Positions 1 through 8,200 of a stretch of DNA of 36,364 nt are shown here, piece after piece; the stretch's first letter is position 1, and each line of letters opens with the position of its first letter. Under the pieces are notes generated by a model. It was given only the letters and a program-made list of their open reading frames with translations. It did no database searches and was not told the DNA's origin. Location: NCBI GenBank assembly GCA_900766195.1, contig CAAFUN010000002.1:1-36364 (forward strand). The letters are read 5' to 3'. The translations under genes and the position numbers were made by a program. This DNA is from an uncultured Bacteroides sp. (GTDB taxonomy: Bacteria > Bacteroidota > Bacteroidia > Bacteroidales > Bacteroidaceae).

Positions 1-154
1 CCTACACCCTCTAGAGAGCACACAGCCAAATATCAAGGGTAAAATCAGCGTGCAAACCGTACATTTTCTCCACTTCAAATTCCTGTTTTATTACTACATT
101 TACTACACGATTCCTACGGACACTATCCAGTACTTATTAAAAAAAAACAAACAA

Positions 155-1012
155 ATGAACAAGTCTTACTATTTAAAGCATCAGATAACGGCATGGCATG
201 ACCCTCGAATACAGGCAATGATTAAGCAGGAGGGTATCAAAGCATACGGTGTTTATTGGTACATCGTTGAGAAACTGCATCTTTTGCCCTATCAAAAAGC
301 ACAGTTAACCTACCTGAAACATTTCGTCGAAAAAAGACTCAGCTATAAATACATGATAAAGATTGTCACCGAATTCAACTTGTTCAATATGGAAGGAGAA
401 TATTTTTCACCCGTCTGTTTGAACGACTTTCCCGCCACTGACAACAGCATGAAATCTGATGAAAAAGAGGTCGAAATCGATGAAAAATGCACAAGAAACG
501 ATGTAAAATCAGAAAAAAACAAGGCATTTTCGACGAAAAAAGAGCAAAATACAGCAAAAACGCGGAATATTCAACCTGCTAAATTTGCATATAAAGTGCT
601 ATTAAACAACGATTTAAAAGAAAAACAAGCTTCTCTCTCTTATTATAATATTATAATAACAACAACAATAAATAAAGAAAATAAAGAAAAACCTACTATT
701 GCCGCTGAATTCTATGATAAGAAAAAGGCAATCCTCGCTCTTCTCCGTTCGCAAAAAACGGAAAGCTTGGCTGCGAAGTGCCTGCTCGACTCAACCCAAC
801 CGCCCCCAGTCTCTCCTCTTTGGCAGATGCAGCCTATTCTTTCCTTGCCCCGTGCAAAACCTGTATTTGCCCTAGGCAAAAAAACTATTTACCCAGGGCA
901 AAGCAAGAATTTGCTTAGGGCATCCGGGCAGTTTACCCTGGGCAGCCGGAAGCTTTGTTTTAGGCAACAAAAAAGGTTGTTCCAAGCATCACAAAGGCTT
1001 CTGTCCGGATAG
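155..1012 (+). CDS. DUF4373 (Lin1244/Lin1753-like) domain protein, phage replisome-organizer-like
   Basis: A 285-residue protein is read from the ATG at 155. An in-frame ATG at 50 would add 35 hydrophobic/aromatic residues that look like translated upstream DNA, and the family starts at MNKSYYLKHQ, so 155 is preferred. Residues 1 to about 95 match what I know of DUF4373: a winged-helix-like domain (TAWHDPRIQAMIKQEG, YGVYWYIVEKL) found in phage replisome organizers and stand-alone in Bacteroidota genomes. Residues about 100-190 are a charged, low-complexity linker. The last 55 or so residues are encoded by a 22-bp tandem array whose period is not a multiple of three, so this tail is probably a by-product of DNA structure rather than a folded domain. 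The domain call is from recognition, not a search. A DNA-replication or DNA-binding role is inference. No integrase or other phage gene lies beside it in the window. Confidence 0.72.
   Translation: MNKSYYLKHQITAWHDPRIQAMIKQEGIKAYGVYWYIVEKLHLLPYQKAQLTYLKHFVEKRLSYKYMIKIVTEFNLFNMEGEYFSPVCLNDFPATDNSMKSDEKEVEIDEKCTRNDVKSEKNKAFSTKKEQNTAKTRNIQPAKFAYKVLLNNDLKEKQASLSYYNIIITTTINKENKEKPTIAAEFYDKKKAILALLRSQKTESLAAKCLLDSTQPPPVSPLWQMQPILSLPRAKPVFALGKKTIYPGQSKNLLRASGQFTLGSRKLCFRQQKRLFQASQRLLSG
640..659. repeat. Perfect 20-bp palindrome made only of A and T
   Basis: Bases 640-659 read the same on both strands and contain no G or C. They sit in a wider AT-rich purine/pyrimidine-biased tract (about 630-695) inside the DUF4373 coding region, roughly 185 bp upstream of the 22-bp repeat array. 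Such tracts melt or extrude easily. Coding for Tyr, Asn, Ile and Thr codons in an AT-rich linker could also produce it by chance. Confidence 0.6.
744..762. other. Small inverted repeat between AT-rich tract and 22-bp array
   Basis: TCCGTT at 744-749 pairs with AACGGA at 757-762 around a 7-nt loop. It lies inside the DUF4373 gene between the AT-only palindrome and the 22-bp repeats. Six base pairs is short, so this is recorded only because of its position. Confidence 0.35.
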
Positions 1013-1019
1013 CGAAAGG
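844..1019. repeat. Degenerate 22-bp tandem (iteron-like) array, about eight units
   Basis: Units begin at 844, 866, 888, 910, 932, 954, 976 and 998, exactly 22 bp apart. The central five share a 15-bp dyad core close to TTTGCCCTAGGCAAA: for example TTTGCCCTAGGCAAA at 866, TTTACCCAGGGCAAA at 888, TTTGCTTAGGGCATC at 910 and TTTACCCTGGGCAGC at 932. A roughly 7-bp A/G-rich joint follows each core. The outer units are more decayed; those at 976 and 998 keep the AAAGG end. The array lies inside the 3' end of the DUF4373 gene and runs just past its stop codon. A 22-bp period puts each dyad on the same helical face (about two turns), as in replication iterons. Confidence 0.75.
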
Positions 1020-1204
1020 CATTGCCCAAAGTGTGACTCCTTGGCAGACAAACAAAATATCACAAACATTGTCTTTCACTGATTTAGGTAGACGTTTTTT
1101 AGTTTATAAACGATATCAGTAGACAGTTCTTAGAATATGATACTGAGACAGTAGTCACTTACTCCAAAGGGATGTAACAGAGGGAATAAGCTTTTTTCAT
1201 ACAA

Positions 1205-1238
1205 TTTAGAGCGCAATTCGTTTTTTTACATAACTTTG
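1205..1238 (+). promoter_or_regulatory. Bacteroides-type promoter of the TPR regulator gene
   Basis: TAACTTTG at 1231-1238 is a full match to the Bacteroides -7 consensus TAnnTTTG. TTTA at 1205-1208 is a plausible -33 box, with 22 nt between the two. Transcription would start near 1245, giving a leader of about 30 nt before the ATG at 1274. The 1013-1273 interval holds nothing else I can support apart from the decayed tail of the 22-bp array. Confidence 0.6.
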
Positions 1239-1273
1239 CTAAACGGCAAAAACACTTTACATAAATAGTCAAC

Positions 1274-3031
1274 ATGAAAAGACTTTTTAAGTTCACATTA
1301 CTGCTACTCCTACTTAGCCTCTGCGCCTGCAAAGACCGATCCTACCCGCGACTCCTTGTTGCTGCAGACAGCCTGACCTACTGCAAGCCGGACAGTGCCA
1401 TCAGCCTACTGAAACAGCTAGGAGCACAGATGAACACTGAACCCGAAACTACGCAGATGTACTACAAGCTGCTAATGATTAGAGCGGAAGATAATGCTTA
1501 TATGCCCTATACATCGGACAGCCTCATCAGACCGATTTTAAATTATTATCAAGACAAAAAAGATAGTACTCGCCTACCTGAAGTGTACTATTATGCCGGA
1601 CAAATATACCTTGATTTAGGTGACACCCCGCAAGCGTTGAAGTATTTACAAAAGGCTATAGAGATTTTAAAAGTGAACAGCAATTATCGGCTTACCAGCA
1701 AAGCATTTCAACAGATCGGTACACTCTACCTGTATCAGCGCATCCCCCACAAAGCACTGACGGCTTTTAAAGAAGCTCTCCATTACGCAGAGTTATTTGG
1801 AGACAGCACTCTGATTCTCTATAATATGCGCAGTATCGGTCGGTCATTTATTGTACAAGCTAACATGGATAGCGCTTTCTGTTACTATAAAGAGGCCCAA
1901 CTCTTAGCACAAAAGACGAACAACAGAAGCTTGGTTAACTCTATTGGTTCGGAAGTAGCAAGAATCTACGAGCATTCGGGAGAATATGAAAAAGCGCTTG
2001 CAGCAATAAGGAACTCTTACATATCGCCGAATGATCCGGCACAATATGCAATTCTAGCCCATCTATACTACAAAGCTGACAGACCAGATTCTGCCCACTA
2101 TTACTATGCCAGACTATTGTCTACAGGTAATCGTTATGACAATCCCGATGGTTATTATCAGGAAAAGAGGAACTGTTATAAAGGATTGAGTGACATAGCA
2201 CGCCAACAAGGAAAATCAGCAGAGGCGTTGGTCTATATGGATAAGTATCTTATTTATACGGATAGTGTGCAGCGCGCACTTGACACCGAAAGTGTCAGAA
2301 AGACAAATGCTTTATATAATTATCAACTTCGTGAAAAAGAAAACACCCATCTCAAAGCGGAAAATGGACGGCAACGGCTGTGGATTCTCTATTCAGGAAT
2401 AGCCCTTCTATTTCTGTTCACTGCCTTTATCCTATACCGCGAAAGAAGTAAACGGAAAAGCCTACAATTCAAGATACAATTGAGTAAAGTAGAAAATCTG
2501 AAAAACGAATTACATCAACAGAGCCACCAAGCCATAGAAGAGAATAAAAAACAGATTCATAAACTGACGGAACAAATCAGAACACTTCAAGAGAAGAATG
2601 GGCTCCAAGCCAAATTATTGCAAGCACAAAAAGAACAGATTGAAAAGAGCAATATTCTTATAAAAGCAAAACAGGAAAAGTTGGAAACAGATGAAACTGC
2701 TTTCTACGAATCGGAAATTTATACATACTTTCGTGATGCACTCCATGAAGCCCATCCTAAAATAACTCATGAGCAATGGACTTCATTACAAACAGGGATT
2801 GACAACGTTTACCATGATTTCACTAAACGCCTGCTTACCCTCTACTCATTCAATGAATTTGAGCAACACGTCTGTCTTTTGCTTAAACTCTCCTTTTCTA
2901 CGACAAGTATTGCTTCTTATACAGCACATTCCAAATCGGCAGTAGTATCAGCCCGTAAAAGGATGTATGAAAAAGTATTTCTAAGAGCCGGGACACCGGA
3001 AGAATGGGACGCCTTTATCCGGTCACTTTAG
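1274..3031 (+). CDS. Membrane-anchored TPR regulator: lipoprotein signal, TPRs, TM helix, coiled coil, C-terminal HTH
   Basis: The 585-residue protein opens with a lipoprotein signal peptide (lipobox LCAC, lipidated Cys19). Residues about 25-345 are tetratricopeptide-like helical repeats, clearest at YYAGQIYLDLGDTPQALKYL and the two units that follow. One transmembrane helix lies at about 369-388 (ILYSGIALLFLFTAFILY), followed by basic residues, so the TPR part faces the periplasm and the rest the cytoplasm. Residues about 397-480 are a Lys/Glu/Gln-rich coiled coil. The C-terminal 110 residues end in a LuxR/sigma-4-like helix-turn-helix (FEQHVCLLLKLSFSTTSIAS, then SAVVSARKRMYEKVF). This architecture is common in Bacteroidota one-component transmembrane regulators. 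The barrel gene 144 bp downstream, with repeats over its promoter, is the likely target. The ligand is unknown. Confidence 0.75.
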   Translation: MKRLFKFTLLLLLLSLCACKDRSYPRLLVAADSLTYCKPDSAISLLKQLGAQMNTEPETTQMYYKLLMIRAEDNAYMPYTSDSLIRPILNYYQDKKDSTRLPEVYYYAGQIYLDLGDTPQALKYLQKAIEILKVNSNYRLTSKAFQQIGTLYLYQRIPHKALTAFKEALHYAELFGDSTLILYNMRSIGRSFIVQANMDSAFCYYKEAQLLAQKTNNRSLVNSIGSEVARIYEHSGEYEKALAAIRNSYISPNDPAQYAILAHLYYKADRPDSAHYYYARLLSTGNRYDNPDGYYQEKRNCYKGLSDIARQQGKSAEALVYMDKYLIYTDSVQRALDTESVRKTNALYNYQLREKENTHLKAENGRQRLWILYSGIALLFLFTAFILYRERSKRKSLQFKIQLSKVENLKNELHQQSHQAIEENKKQIHKLTEQIRTLQEKNGLQAKLLQAQKEQIEKSNILIKAKQEKLETDETAFYESEIYTYFRDALHEAHPKITHEQWTSLQTGIDNVYHDFTKRLLTLYSFNEFEQHVCLLLKLSFSTTSIASYTAHSKSAVVSARKRMYEKVFLRAGTPEEWDAFIRSL

Positions 3032-3052
3032 GGCGTTTATAAAGCATACATG

Positions 3053-3087
3053 CAAAATGCGCACAAAATGCGCACAAGAATTCTTGT
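3053..3087. promoter_or_regulatory. Candidate operator: 11-bp tandem direct repeat plus 14-bp palindrome
   Basis: CAAAATGCGCA occurs twice back to back (3053-3063 and 3064-3074). It is followed at once by the perfect palindrome ACAAGAATTCTTGT (3074-3087). The palindrome overlaps the -33 box of the promoter at 3084-3114, and the direct repeats sit just upstream, where an activator would bind. The adjacent TPR-HTH regulator is the obvious candidate protein; that link is inference. Confidence 0.55.
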
Positions 3088-3114
3088 CCCGCTCGATAAG
3101 CCTTTTTAATTTTG
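3084..3114 (+). promoter_or_regulatory. Bacteroides-type promoter of the first barrel gene
   Basis: TAATTTTG at 3107-3114 matches the -7 consensus TAnnTTTG exactly. TTG at 3084-3086, inside the palindrome, lies 20 nt upstream as a -33 box. The expected start is near 3121, giving a leader of about 55 nt before the ATG at 3176. Confidence 0.6.
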
Positions 3115-3175
3115 GATGTAATATTAAAAGAAGAATTAAACAAATTGCAATAATAGCCTCTGTAAATAACCATTA

Positions 3176-5455
3176 ATGAAAAAGCTACTATTCACTATTA
3201 TCATCTTACTTAAGAGTTATACGGGATATGCACAATATACATTTTCTGGAACTATTACTAATGCCCAAAAGGAGACATTGCCTGGAGTTCAAATAATATT
3301 GTCTATACAAGACTCTCTGTCAGCGGCAACAATGACAGATGAAAACGGTAAATTCGTTTTTAACAAACTTCGTAAAGGGGAATACAAAATGCATGTCGCA
3401 TTTCCCGGATACACCACACTTGAACAGTCTCTTAATTTGACACGAAATCAAGAAACTTCATTAACACTAATGCATGACTTGAATCTGAATTTGGAAGCTA
3501 TAGAAGTCGTAGCTAACAGAAATGACCGGGTAAAGCGCACAGCCACAGGACAAATATTTTACCTCTCTGAAAAAGCTAAAAACTCAGGAGATCCCTACAG
3601 AGCTTTAAAAGAAATACCGCGACTGAATTCAAATGAAGCTTTGCAAAAGATTACAATGGAAGACGGAAGCTCTCCACTCATATTGATAAATGGGAATAAG
3701 ATAAACTCCGGAGTAGCCCCTATTGATCCGAAAGAAATAGAATCCGTCGAACTTATGGATGTGGTAAGTGCACGCTATCTACGCACAGGAACGAAACACA
3801 TTATCAATATTAAACTCAAAGAGAAGTCCGCTCCATATTCTTTTTTTCAATTGATGACAAGGCATGATGTCCCATTGCGTGAAGGGATGGGAGCCGTTTA
3901 TTTTGAAGTGGGAAATCCCCGTTTCTCATTATATGGAAGAACGGCTGGCGGATATCTTCACAACGATAAAAGTAAAGTAAACGGATGGCAAAAGGACGAA
4001 GGATACTATAAACAAAATACAGCCACAAATAAAAAGAACAATAATAATCAGCTGGGCGAGTTGTTATTTAAATGGAGGATGGGAACAAAAGATTATATGA
4101 TAGTTCAACTATATGGGAAGCAACAATTAAACAAATCAGGATCATGGGGCAATGGTATATATGACACCAATAATAGGCAAGACTATAGTTTTGCTACCAC
4201 CACACGAGATAATTCTTACATATTAACAGGAAGTCTCTACCATAAACACAGCTTTACGCCTCGCAGTATATTGGAAACAACCTTATCATACAACCAAAAT
4301 GGCAATAAAGACAGAAGCGAAAGAGGTGAGAATTACTTGGAGAGTTATTACCAAAATTCTTATAAATACAAAAACAGAAGAAATTCCGGAAGCTTAAATC
4401 TTGATTATTCTCTAGACTTCAAGAATGGCAATAGCTTGAATATCGGTAATGAAACAAATTATACAAATGACCATATTCATGAAATCACTCAAGAATATCC
4501 TATTTTCCACCATCGAGAGTGGAGTGAATATCTATACTCTGCTTTTAGCGGTAAAGAAAAGAAAATATCATATATGATTTCCATTGGGGCTGAAGGTATT
4601 TGGTTAAAAGCAGGTAACGCTTCAAACCAATACTTCAAACCTCGCATGGCACTAAGTGGAAGTTATGCCTTTAACGACAATCACTCTATAGAACTAAATT
4701 ACACATTAACAAACCAAGCTCCTGAAATAGGTCAACTGAATCCTTATAATACTTCCACTGATTCATTGGAAATAATAAAAGGAAATCCAGACCTTCTTCC
4801 TATTCAAAGCCACCGGATAGATGCTTCTTATACGTTTAATAAAGCTGGCTGGTTTTTAACTCCTTCTATTTCTTACAACCGATATACAGATATGATAGAG
4901 TCATCCGGACACACCGACAATGGCATTTATATACAATCATACCAAAACGTAGGCAAGTTTAAAACACTTTCGGTAGGAGGAACACTTAGCTATCGGATTA
5001 ATAAAATAGGAAGCATCTCTGTTTACGCAGCCCACAATGTAGATTACTTTTCTGGAGTAGAAGCAAAGAAAAGCTTCTCTTACGGTGGAAATGCCACGTT
5101 TTCACATAAAAAATGGACACTAAATTTAGATGTTTCACACCGTAATTACCTATTCACCGCAATATCTCGTACCAGACAGAAGACCCCTGACTATTCTCTA
5201 TTGCAGGCAATATACAATTTTACAAAAGATTTTTACATATCAGTTGCCATGCAATACTTTATCGGGACTCCGCAAACGGAGATATCAACATATAGCGGAA
5301 CTTACAAAGCATTTGTTTCAAGACGGATGACTGACCAATCAATGCATCCTTGGATTTTATTGCGTTATACATTCCGTAAAAATAGCAAACAGAAGATAGG
5401 TATAGATAATGTTGTAAAGAGTAAGGAACAAGGTATATCTTTAAAGAAAGAGTAA
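3176..5455 (+). CDS. TonB-dependent-receptor-like outer membrane beta-barrel protein (OMP_b-brl_3 type)
   Basis: The 759-residue protein has a Sec signal peptide (MKKLLFTIIILLKSYTGYAQ). A carboxypeptidase-regulatory-like beta-sandwich spans about 22-105 (TDENGKFVFNKLRKGEYKMH). A plug-like segment follows at about 110-220 (IEVVANRN, GSSPLILINGNKI, PKEIESVELMDV). A long aromatic-rich barrel ends near RYTF. This matches the Bacteroidota family of SusC-like barrels that have no SusD partner, and no susD gene is adjacent. It is shorter than a true SusC (about 1000 residues) and no TonB box is obvious. Transport or surface display of an unknown ligand is inferred. It lies directly downstream of the TPR regulator and has its own promoter, so regulated expression is likely. 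Confidence 0.75.
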   Translation: MKKLLFTIIILLKSYTGYAQYTFSGTITNAQKETLPGVQIILSIQDSLSAATMTDENGKFVFNKLRKGEYKMHVAFPGYTTLEQSLNLTRNQETSLTLMHDLNLNLEAIEVVANRNDRVKRTATGQIFYLSEKAKNSGDPYRALKEIPRLNSNEALQKITMEDGSSPLILINGNKINSGVAPIDPKEIESVELMDVVSARYLRTGTKHIINIKLKEKSAPYSFFQLMTRHDVPLREGMGAVYFEVGNPRFSLYGRTAGGYLHNDKSKVNGWQKDEGYYKQNTATNKKNNNNQLGELLFKWRMGTKDYMIVQLYGKQQLNKSGSWGNGIYDTNNRQDYSFATTTRDNSYILTGSLYHKHSFTPRSILETTLSYNQNGNKDRSERGENYLESYYQNSYKYKNRRNSGSLNLDYSLDFKNGNSLNIGNETNYTNDHIHEITQEYPIFHHREWSEYLYSAFSGKEKKISYMISIGAEGIWLKAGNASNQYFKPRMALSGSYAFNDNHSIELNYTLTNQAPEIGQLNPYNTSTDSLEIIKGNPDLLPIQSHRIDASYTFNKAGWFLTPSISYNRYTDMIESSGHTDNGIYIQSYQNVGKFKTLSVGGTLSYRINKIGSISVYAAHNVDYFSGVEAKKSFSYGGNATFSHKKWTLNLDVSHRNYLFTAISRTRQKTPDYSLLQAIYNFTKDFYISVAMQYFIGTPQTEISTYSGTYKAFVSRRMTDQSMHPWILLRYTFRKNSKQKIGIDNVVKSKEQGISLKKE

Positions 5456-5549
5456 AACACTTTAATCCCTGCAAATGAAAAGTAAAAACATAGAACGAAC
5501 TCTTAAAGTTGTATTACTGCGATTTATCTCCAGCTTTTGCATCTGTCAC

Positions 5550-5640
5550 ATGACGATACACTACAATAACACAGATTATTGGAGGCTTAAGCAGGTACGA
5601 TTCACGAGGTGTCTCGCTCACGTTGCGCTATACTTTCAAT
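5550..5640 (+). pseudogene. Remnant of the C-terminus of another outer membrane barrel gene, with a frameshift
   Basis: Bases 5559-5594 encode HYNNTDYWRLKQ. One base further on, 5596-5640 encode YDSRGVSLTLRYTFN in the next frame. Joined by dropping one base (G at 5594/5595), the peptide aligns without gaps to NDTEYWRRNRYDTRGVRFLMRYTFN at the end of the neighbouring barrel (7857-7935 region). The RYTFN ending is the usual last strand of this family. Upstream of 5550 no convincing coding remains, so only the tail of a third barrel gene survives here. Confidence 0.6.
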
Positions 5641-5667
5641 ACTTCTTGCTATAAAATTATTTATAAA

Positions 5668-7998
5668 ATGAATAAATTATATCTCATATTGTTTTTTCTG
5701 GGCTTAGCTCTTCAAACTACTGCCCAAAACAAGATTACCGGGAAAGTGATTGCAGCGGATCATGAAAACATCATCTATCAAATTAAAGTGGAATCGGCCA
5801 ATCCCACCAAAGCAATAACAGGTTCCTTCTATAATCCGAACTTTGAGATAGCAGTGGACTCCATCAAAGAGATGAAGCTAACTGTCTCTTGTGAAGGCTA
5901 CGAGACCTATCAAACACAAAAAAAGCTACAACTTCCTGTTACCGATCTAGGAGAAATCACACTCTTCAAAAGGAGTGTGCAATTGGGAGAAGTGGTGGTA
6001 AAAGCCAAGAGAAGCCAAATAGAGCATAATGGCGCAGATTATACCATAAGAAATATACAAGGCACCCATATAGGGGATGCGGGTAATTTGGTGGACATGC
6101 TGAAATGGACACCGGGCATTATTGTGAGAAATGACGATGACATATCAGTAATAGGAAAAGGGACTCCAATCATTTACATCAACGACCGGAAGATAACAGA
6201 TAAATCAGAGTTAACCGCTTTGTCATCAACCGACGTCAACAAAATAGAAATTATCAAGGAGCCGGATGCACGCTACAAGAATGGTACAAATGCTGTAGTG
6301 AAGATCTACTTGAAAAAACAGCTTAAAGATTTTCTTGGTGCAACGGTCAGCAACGTATTCACTATCCGCCGAAGATATGTGGAAAATCCAAGTATCAATC
6401 TTTCCGGTAAAAGCGGAATTATATCTGGAAACCTCTCTTTTAATTATAGAAAATCAAAAAACCGTTCCTTTGACGAGTACACGACAACCATCACTCACAA
6501 TGCAGATAATATCTTTAAGAATAGTTCAAAAGGTGGATTCGGTGCAGATGCAGATTCTTATACGCTTTTTGGAGGATTGAATTTTGCGCTGTCCGCCAAA
6601 AGCACACTTGGCATTCAATATTCCGGTCAGTTCAGAGATGACAATGTTTACACAGCTCACGACATAAACATAGATAATAAAGGGGAAGCAACCTCAAAAA
6701 CTGAAAAGTCAGATGGAAATAAAAACAATAAGTTTCACAGTACTTCGGCCAGCTATGTCTGGAAACGAAACGAGAACTCAGCTTTAACATTAATAGCAGA
6801 TTATGCCTATCGGAACAATGAAGATACAAACGATGTCTTGGAAACGAATTTAAGCACCAATAAAACCTATCCCACTGCAACTGCAAGTTCAACAGACTAT
6901 AAAGTATACACGTTCAACAGTGATTATTCATTCAAGATTGGCAAGAAAGATGATGAACGCATCGGTATAGAAGCGGGACACGTTAAGAATAATACAAATA
7001 CTACAATAAATGAAATCCCTCAAATGCTTGATCGGAAAAATCAATGGTTCGCAGCTTATAGTACATTCCACCGCTGGTGGGGTAAATTTAATGTTTCATT
7101 AGGGCTGCGTTATGAATATGACTATACCGATACGAAAGCACAGGAAAACAGTGAGAATACCTCGCTAAAGAAAAGATATTCAAACCTCTTTCCCAATGCC
7201 AGGATAGCCTACAAACGTAAAGATGGAGAAATCTATTCCATCAATTATCAAAGAACTATCAGCCGACCATCATTCAGTGAACTAAGTCCGATTGTTAGCT
7301 ATGAAGATTCATTGAACTATAGTACCGGTAATCCACTATTAAAACCTTCGTTTACAAATAAAATCTCTCTTACCGCAAATCTTTCAGACCTTACGCTAAG
7401 CGCATCTTATCACTACATGACCGATAGAGTGGTATCTATCTACGCCCATGACGAGGTAAATCCCAATATTTTAGTATCTAAACCGGAAAATATCAATCAC
7501 TCACAGAGTTGGGATATCGGCATCGATTATTCTTTTTCAACTGCTAAGTTCAATTCATCCACATTTGGATACCTGAAAGGAGATTATATCAAGTATGAAT
7601 ATCTGGGAAAAAAGACCTCATACAAAAATGTATATGTTTCGATAGGAGGTAACTTCAGTTATAGTTTTTATCGAGATTTGGAGCTCTTTTCCAATATCTA
7701 CTACCAATCTCCATGGAGAGACGGAACTGCAAAGATAGGATACTCTTTTGACACAAACATCGGTGTATCCGGACGCTTTTTCAAGAAGAAGCTGTATGTA
7801 TCCATCACCGGACAAGACCTATTTGCTAAAAGTGTAACCCCTTGGTGGACAAACAACTATAATGATACGGAATATTGGAGACGAAACAGGTATGATACCC
7901 GTGGAGTAAGATTCCTGATGCGTTATACGTTCAATACCATAAAATCTCCGTTTAAGAGCAGGAGTGGTAATGACGATTTATTAAGAAGAGTAGATTAA
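5668..7998 (+). CDS. Second SusD-less outer membrane beta-barrel protein (OMP_b-brl_3 type)
   Basis: The protein is 776 residues from the ATG at 5668. An upstream in-frame ATG at 5623 would add 15 residues (MRYTFNTSCYK...) that belong to the barrel remnant, whereas 5668 gives a clean signal peptide (MNKLYLILFFLGLALQTTAQ). An N-terminal beta-sandwich covers about 20-110. A plug-like domain follows (VQLGEVVVKAKRSQIE, GTPIIYINDRKI, DVNKIEIIKEPDARYKNG). The barrel ends RYTFNTIKSPFKSRSGNDD, a tail style typical of the family. No TAnnTTTG promoter was found in the 212-bp gap before it, so it may be co-transcribed with the first barrel or read from a weaker promoter. No SusD neighbour is present. 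The ligand is unknown. Confidence 0.74.
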   Translation: MNKLYLILFFLGLALQTTAQNKITGKVIAADHENIIYQIKVESANPTKAITGSFYNPNFEIAVDSIKEMKLTVSCEGYETYQTQKKLQLPVTDLGEITLFKRSVQLGEVVVKAKRSQIEHNGADYTIRNIQGTHIGDAGNLVDMLKWTPGIIVRNDDDISVIGKGTPIIYINDRKITDKSELTALSSTDVNKIEIIKEPDARYKNGTNAVVKIYLKKQLKDFLGATVSNVFTIRRRYVENPSINLSGKSGIISGNLSFNYRKSKNRSFDEYTTTITHNADNIFKNSSKGGFGADADSYTLFGGLNFALSAKSTLGIQYSGQFRDDNVYTAHDINIDNKGEATSKTEKSDGNKNNKFHSTSASYVWKRNENSALTLIADYAYRNNEDTNDVLETNLSTNKTYPTATASSTDYKVYTFNSDYSFKIGKKDDERIGIEAGHVKNNTNTTINEIPQMLDRKNQWFAAYSTFHRWWGKFNVSLGLRYEYDYTDTKAQENSENTSLKKRYSNLFPNARIAYKRKDGEIYSINYQRTISRPSFSELSPIVSYEDSLNYSTGNPLLKPSFTNKISLTANLSDLTLSASYHYMTDRVVSIYAHDEVNPNILVSKPENINHSQSWDIGIDYSFSTAKFNSSTFGYLKGDYIKYEYLGKKTSYKNVYVSIGGNFSYSFYRDLELFSNIYYQSPWRDGTAKIGYSFDTNIGVSGRFFKKKLYVSITGQDLFAKSVTPWWTNNYNDTEYWRRNRYDTRGVRFLMRYTFNTIKSPFKSRSGNDDLLRRVD

Positions 7999-8077
7999 TC
8001 AAAGTTATGAGAGAAGACTAGGATATACAAATAAAGTAAGAAGTACTCTCGTCAACAATAACCAATTATTCAGCATC

Positions 8078-8176
8078 TTGCTTTGGTTTTACTCAGATAA
8101 TCTTCCATTTTTGCTTTGGTTTTACTATAAAAATAAGATAATTTTGCTTTGGTTTTAGTTTATATTTACTATTTTT
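8078..8176. repeat. Three 33-bp direct repeats over the ATPase promoter
   Basis: TTGCTTTGGTTTTA begins at 8078, 8111 and 8144, exactly 33 bp apart (about three helical turns). The first two copies also share the next two bases. The -33 box falls in the second copy and the -7 box ends in the third. The first copy sits upstream, and the third covers the expected transcription start. This geometry suggests a protein binding the same face of the DNA three times, for example for autoregulation. Confidence 0.7.
8115..8146 (+). promoter_or_regulatory. Bacteroides-type promoter of the AAA/DUF4143 gene
   Basis: TTTG at 8115-8118 and TAATTTTG at 8139-8146 match the -33 and -7 boxes with 20 nt between them. 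The predicted start is near 8153, about 48 nt before the ATG at 8201. Both boxes overlap the 33-bp repeats. Confidence 0.65.
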
Positions 8177-8200
8177 ACGCTGAATATAAATCAATTAACC

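Noticed and set aside
50..154. Upstream start for the DUF4373 gene
   Set aside because: The added 35 residues are an unlikely aromatic-rich run and the family begins at the Met encoded at 155.
844..1041. CRISPR array suggested by regular 22-bp repeats
   Set aside because: The repeats are directly adjoining and degenerate with only about 7-bp joints, there are no unique spacers of 25-40 bp, and no cas genes are present.
5623..5667. Upstream start for the second barrel gene
   Set aside because: This stretch encodes RYTFN of the relic barrel tail; the Met at 5668 gives a normal signal peptide.
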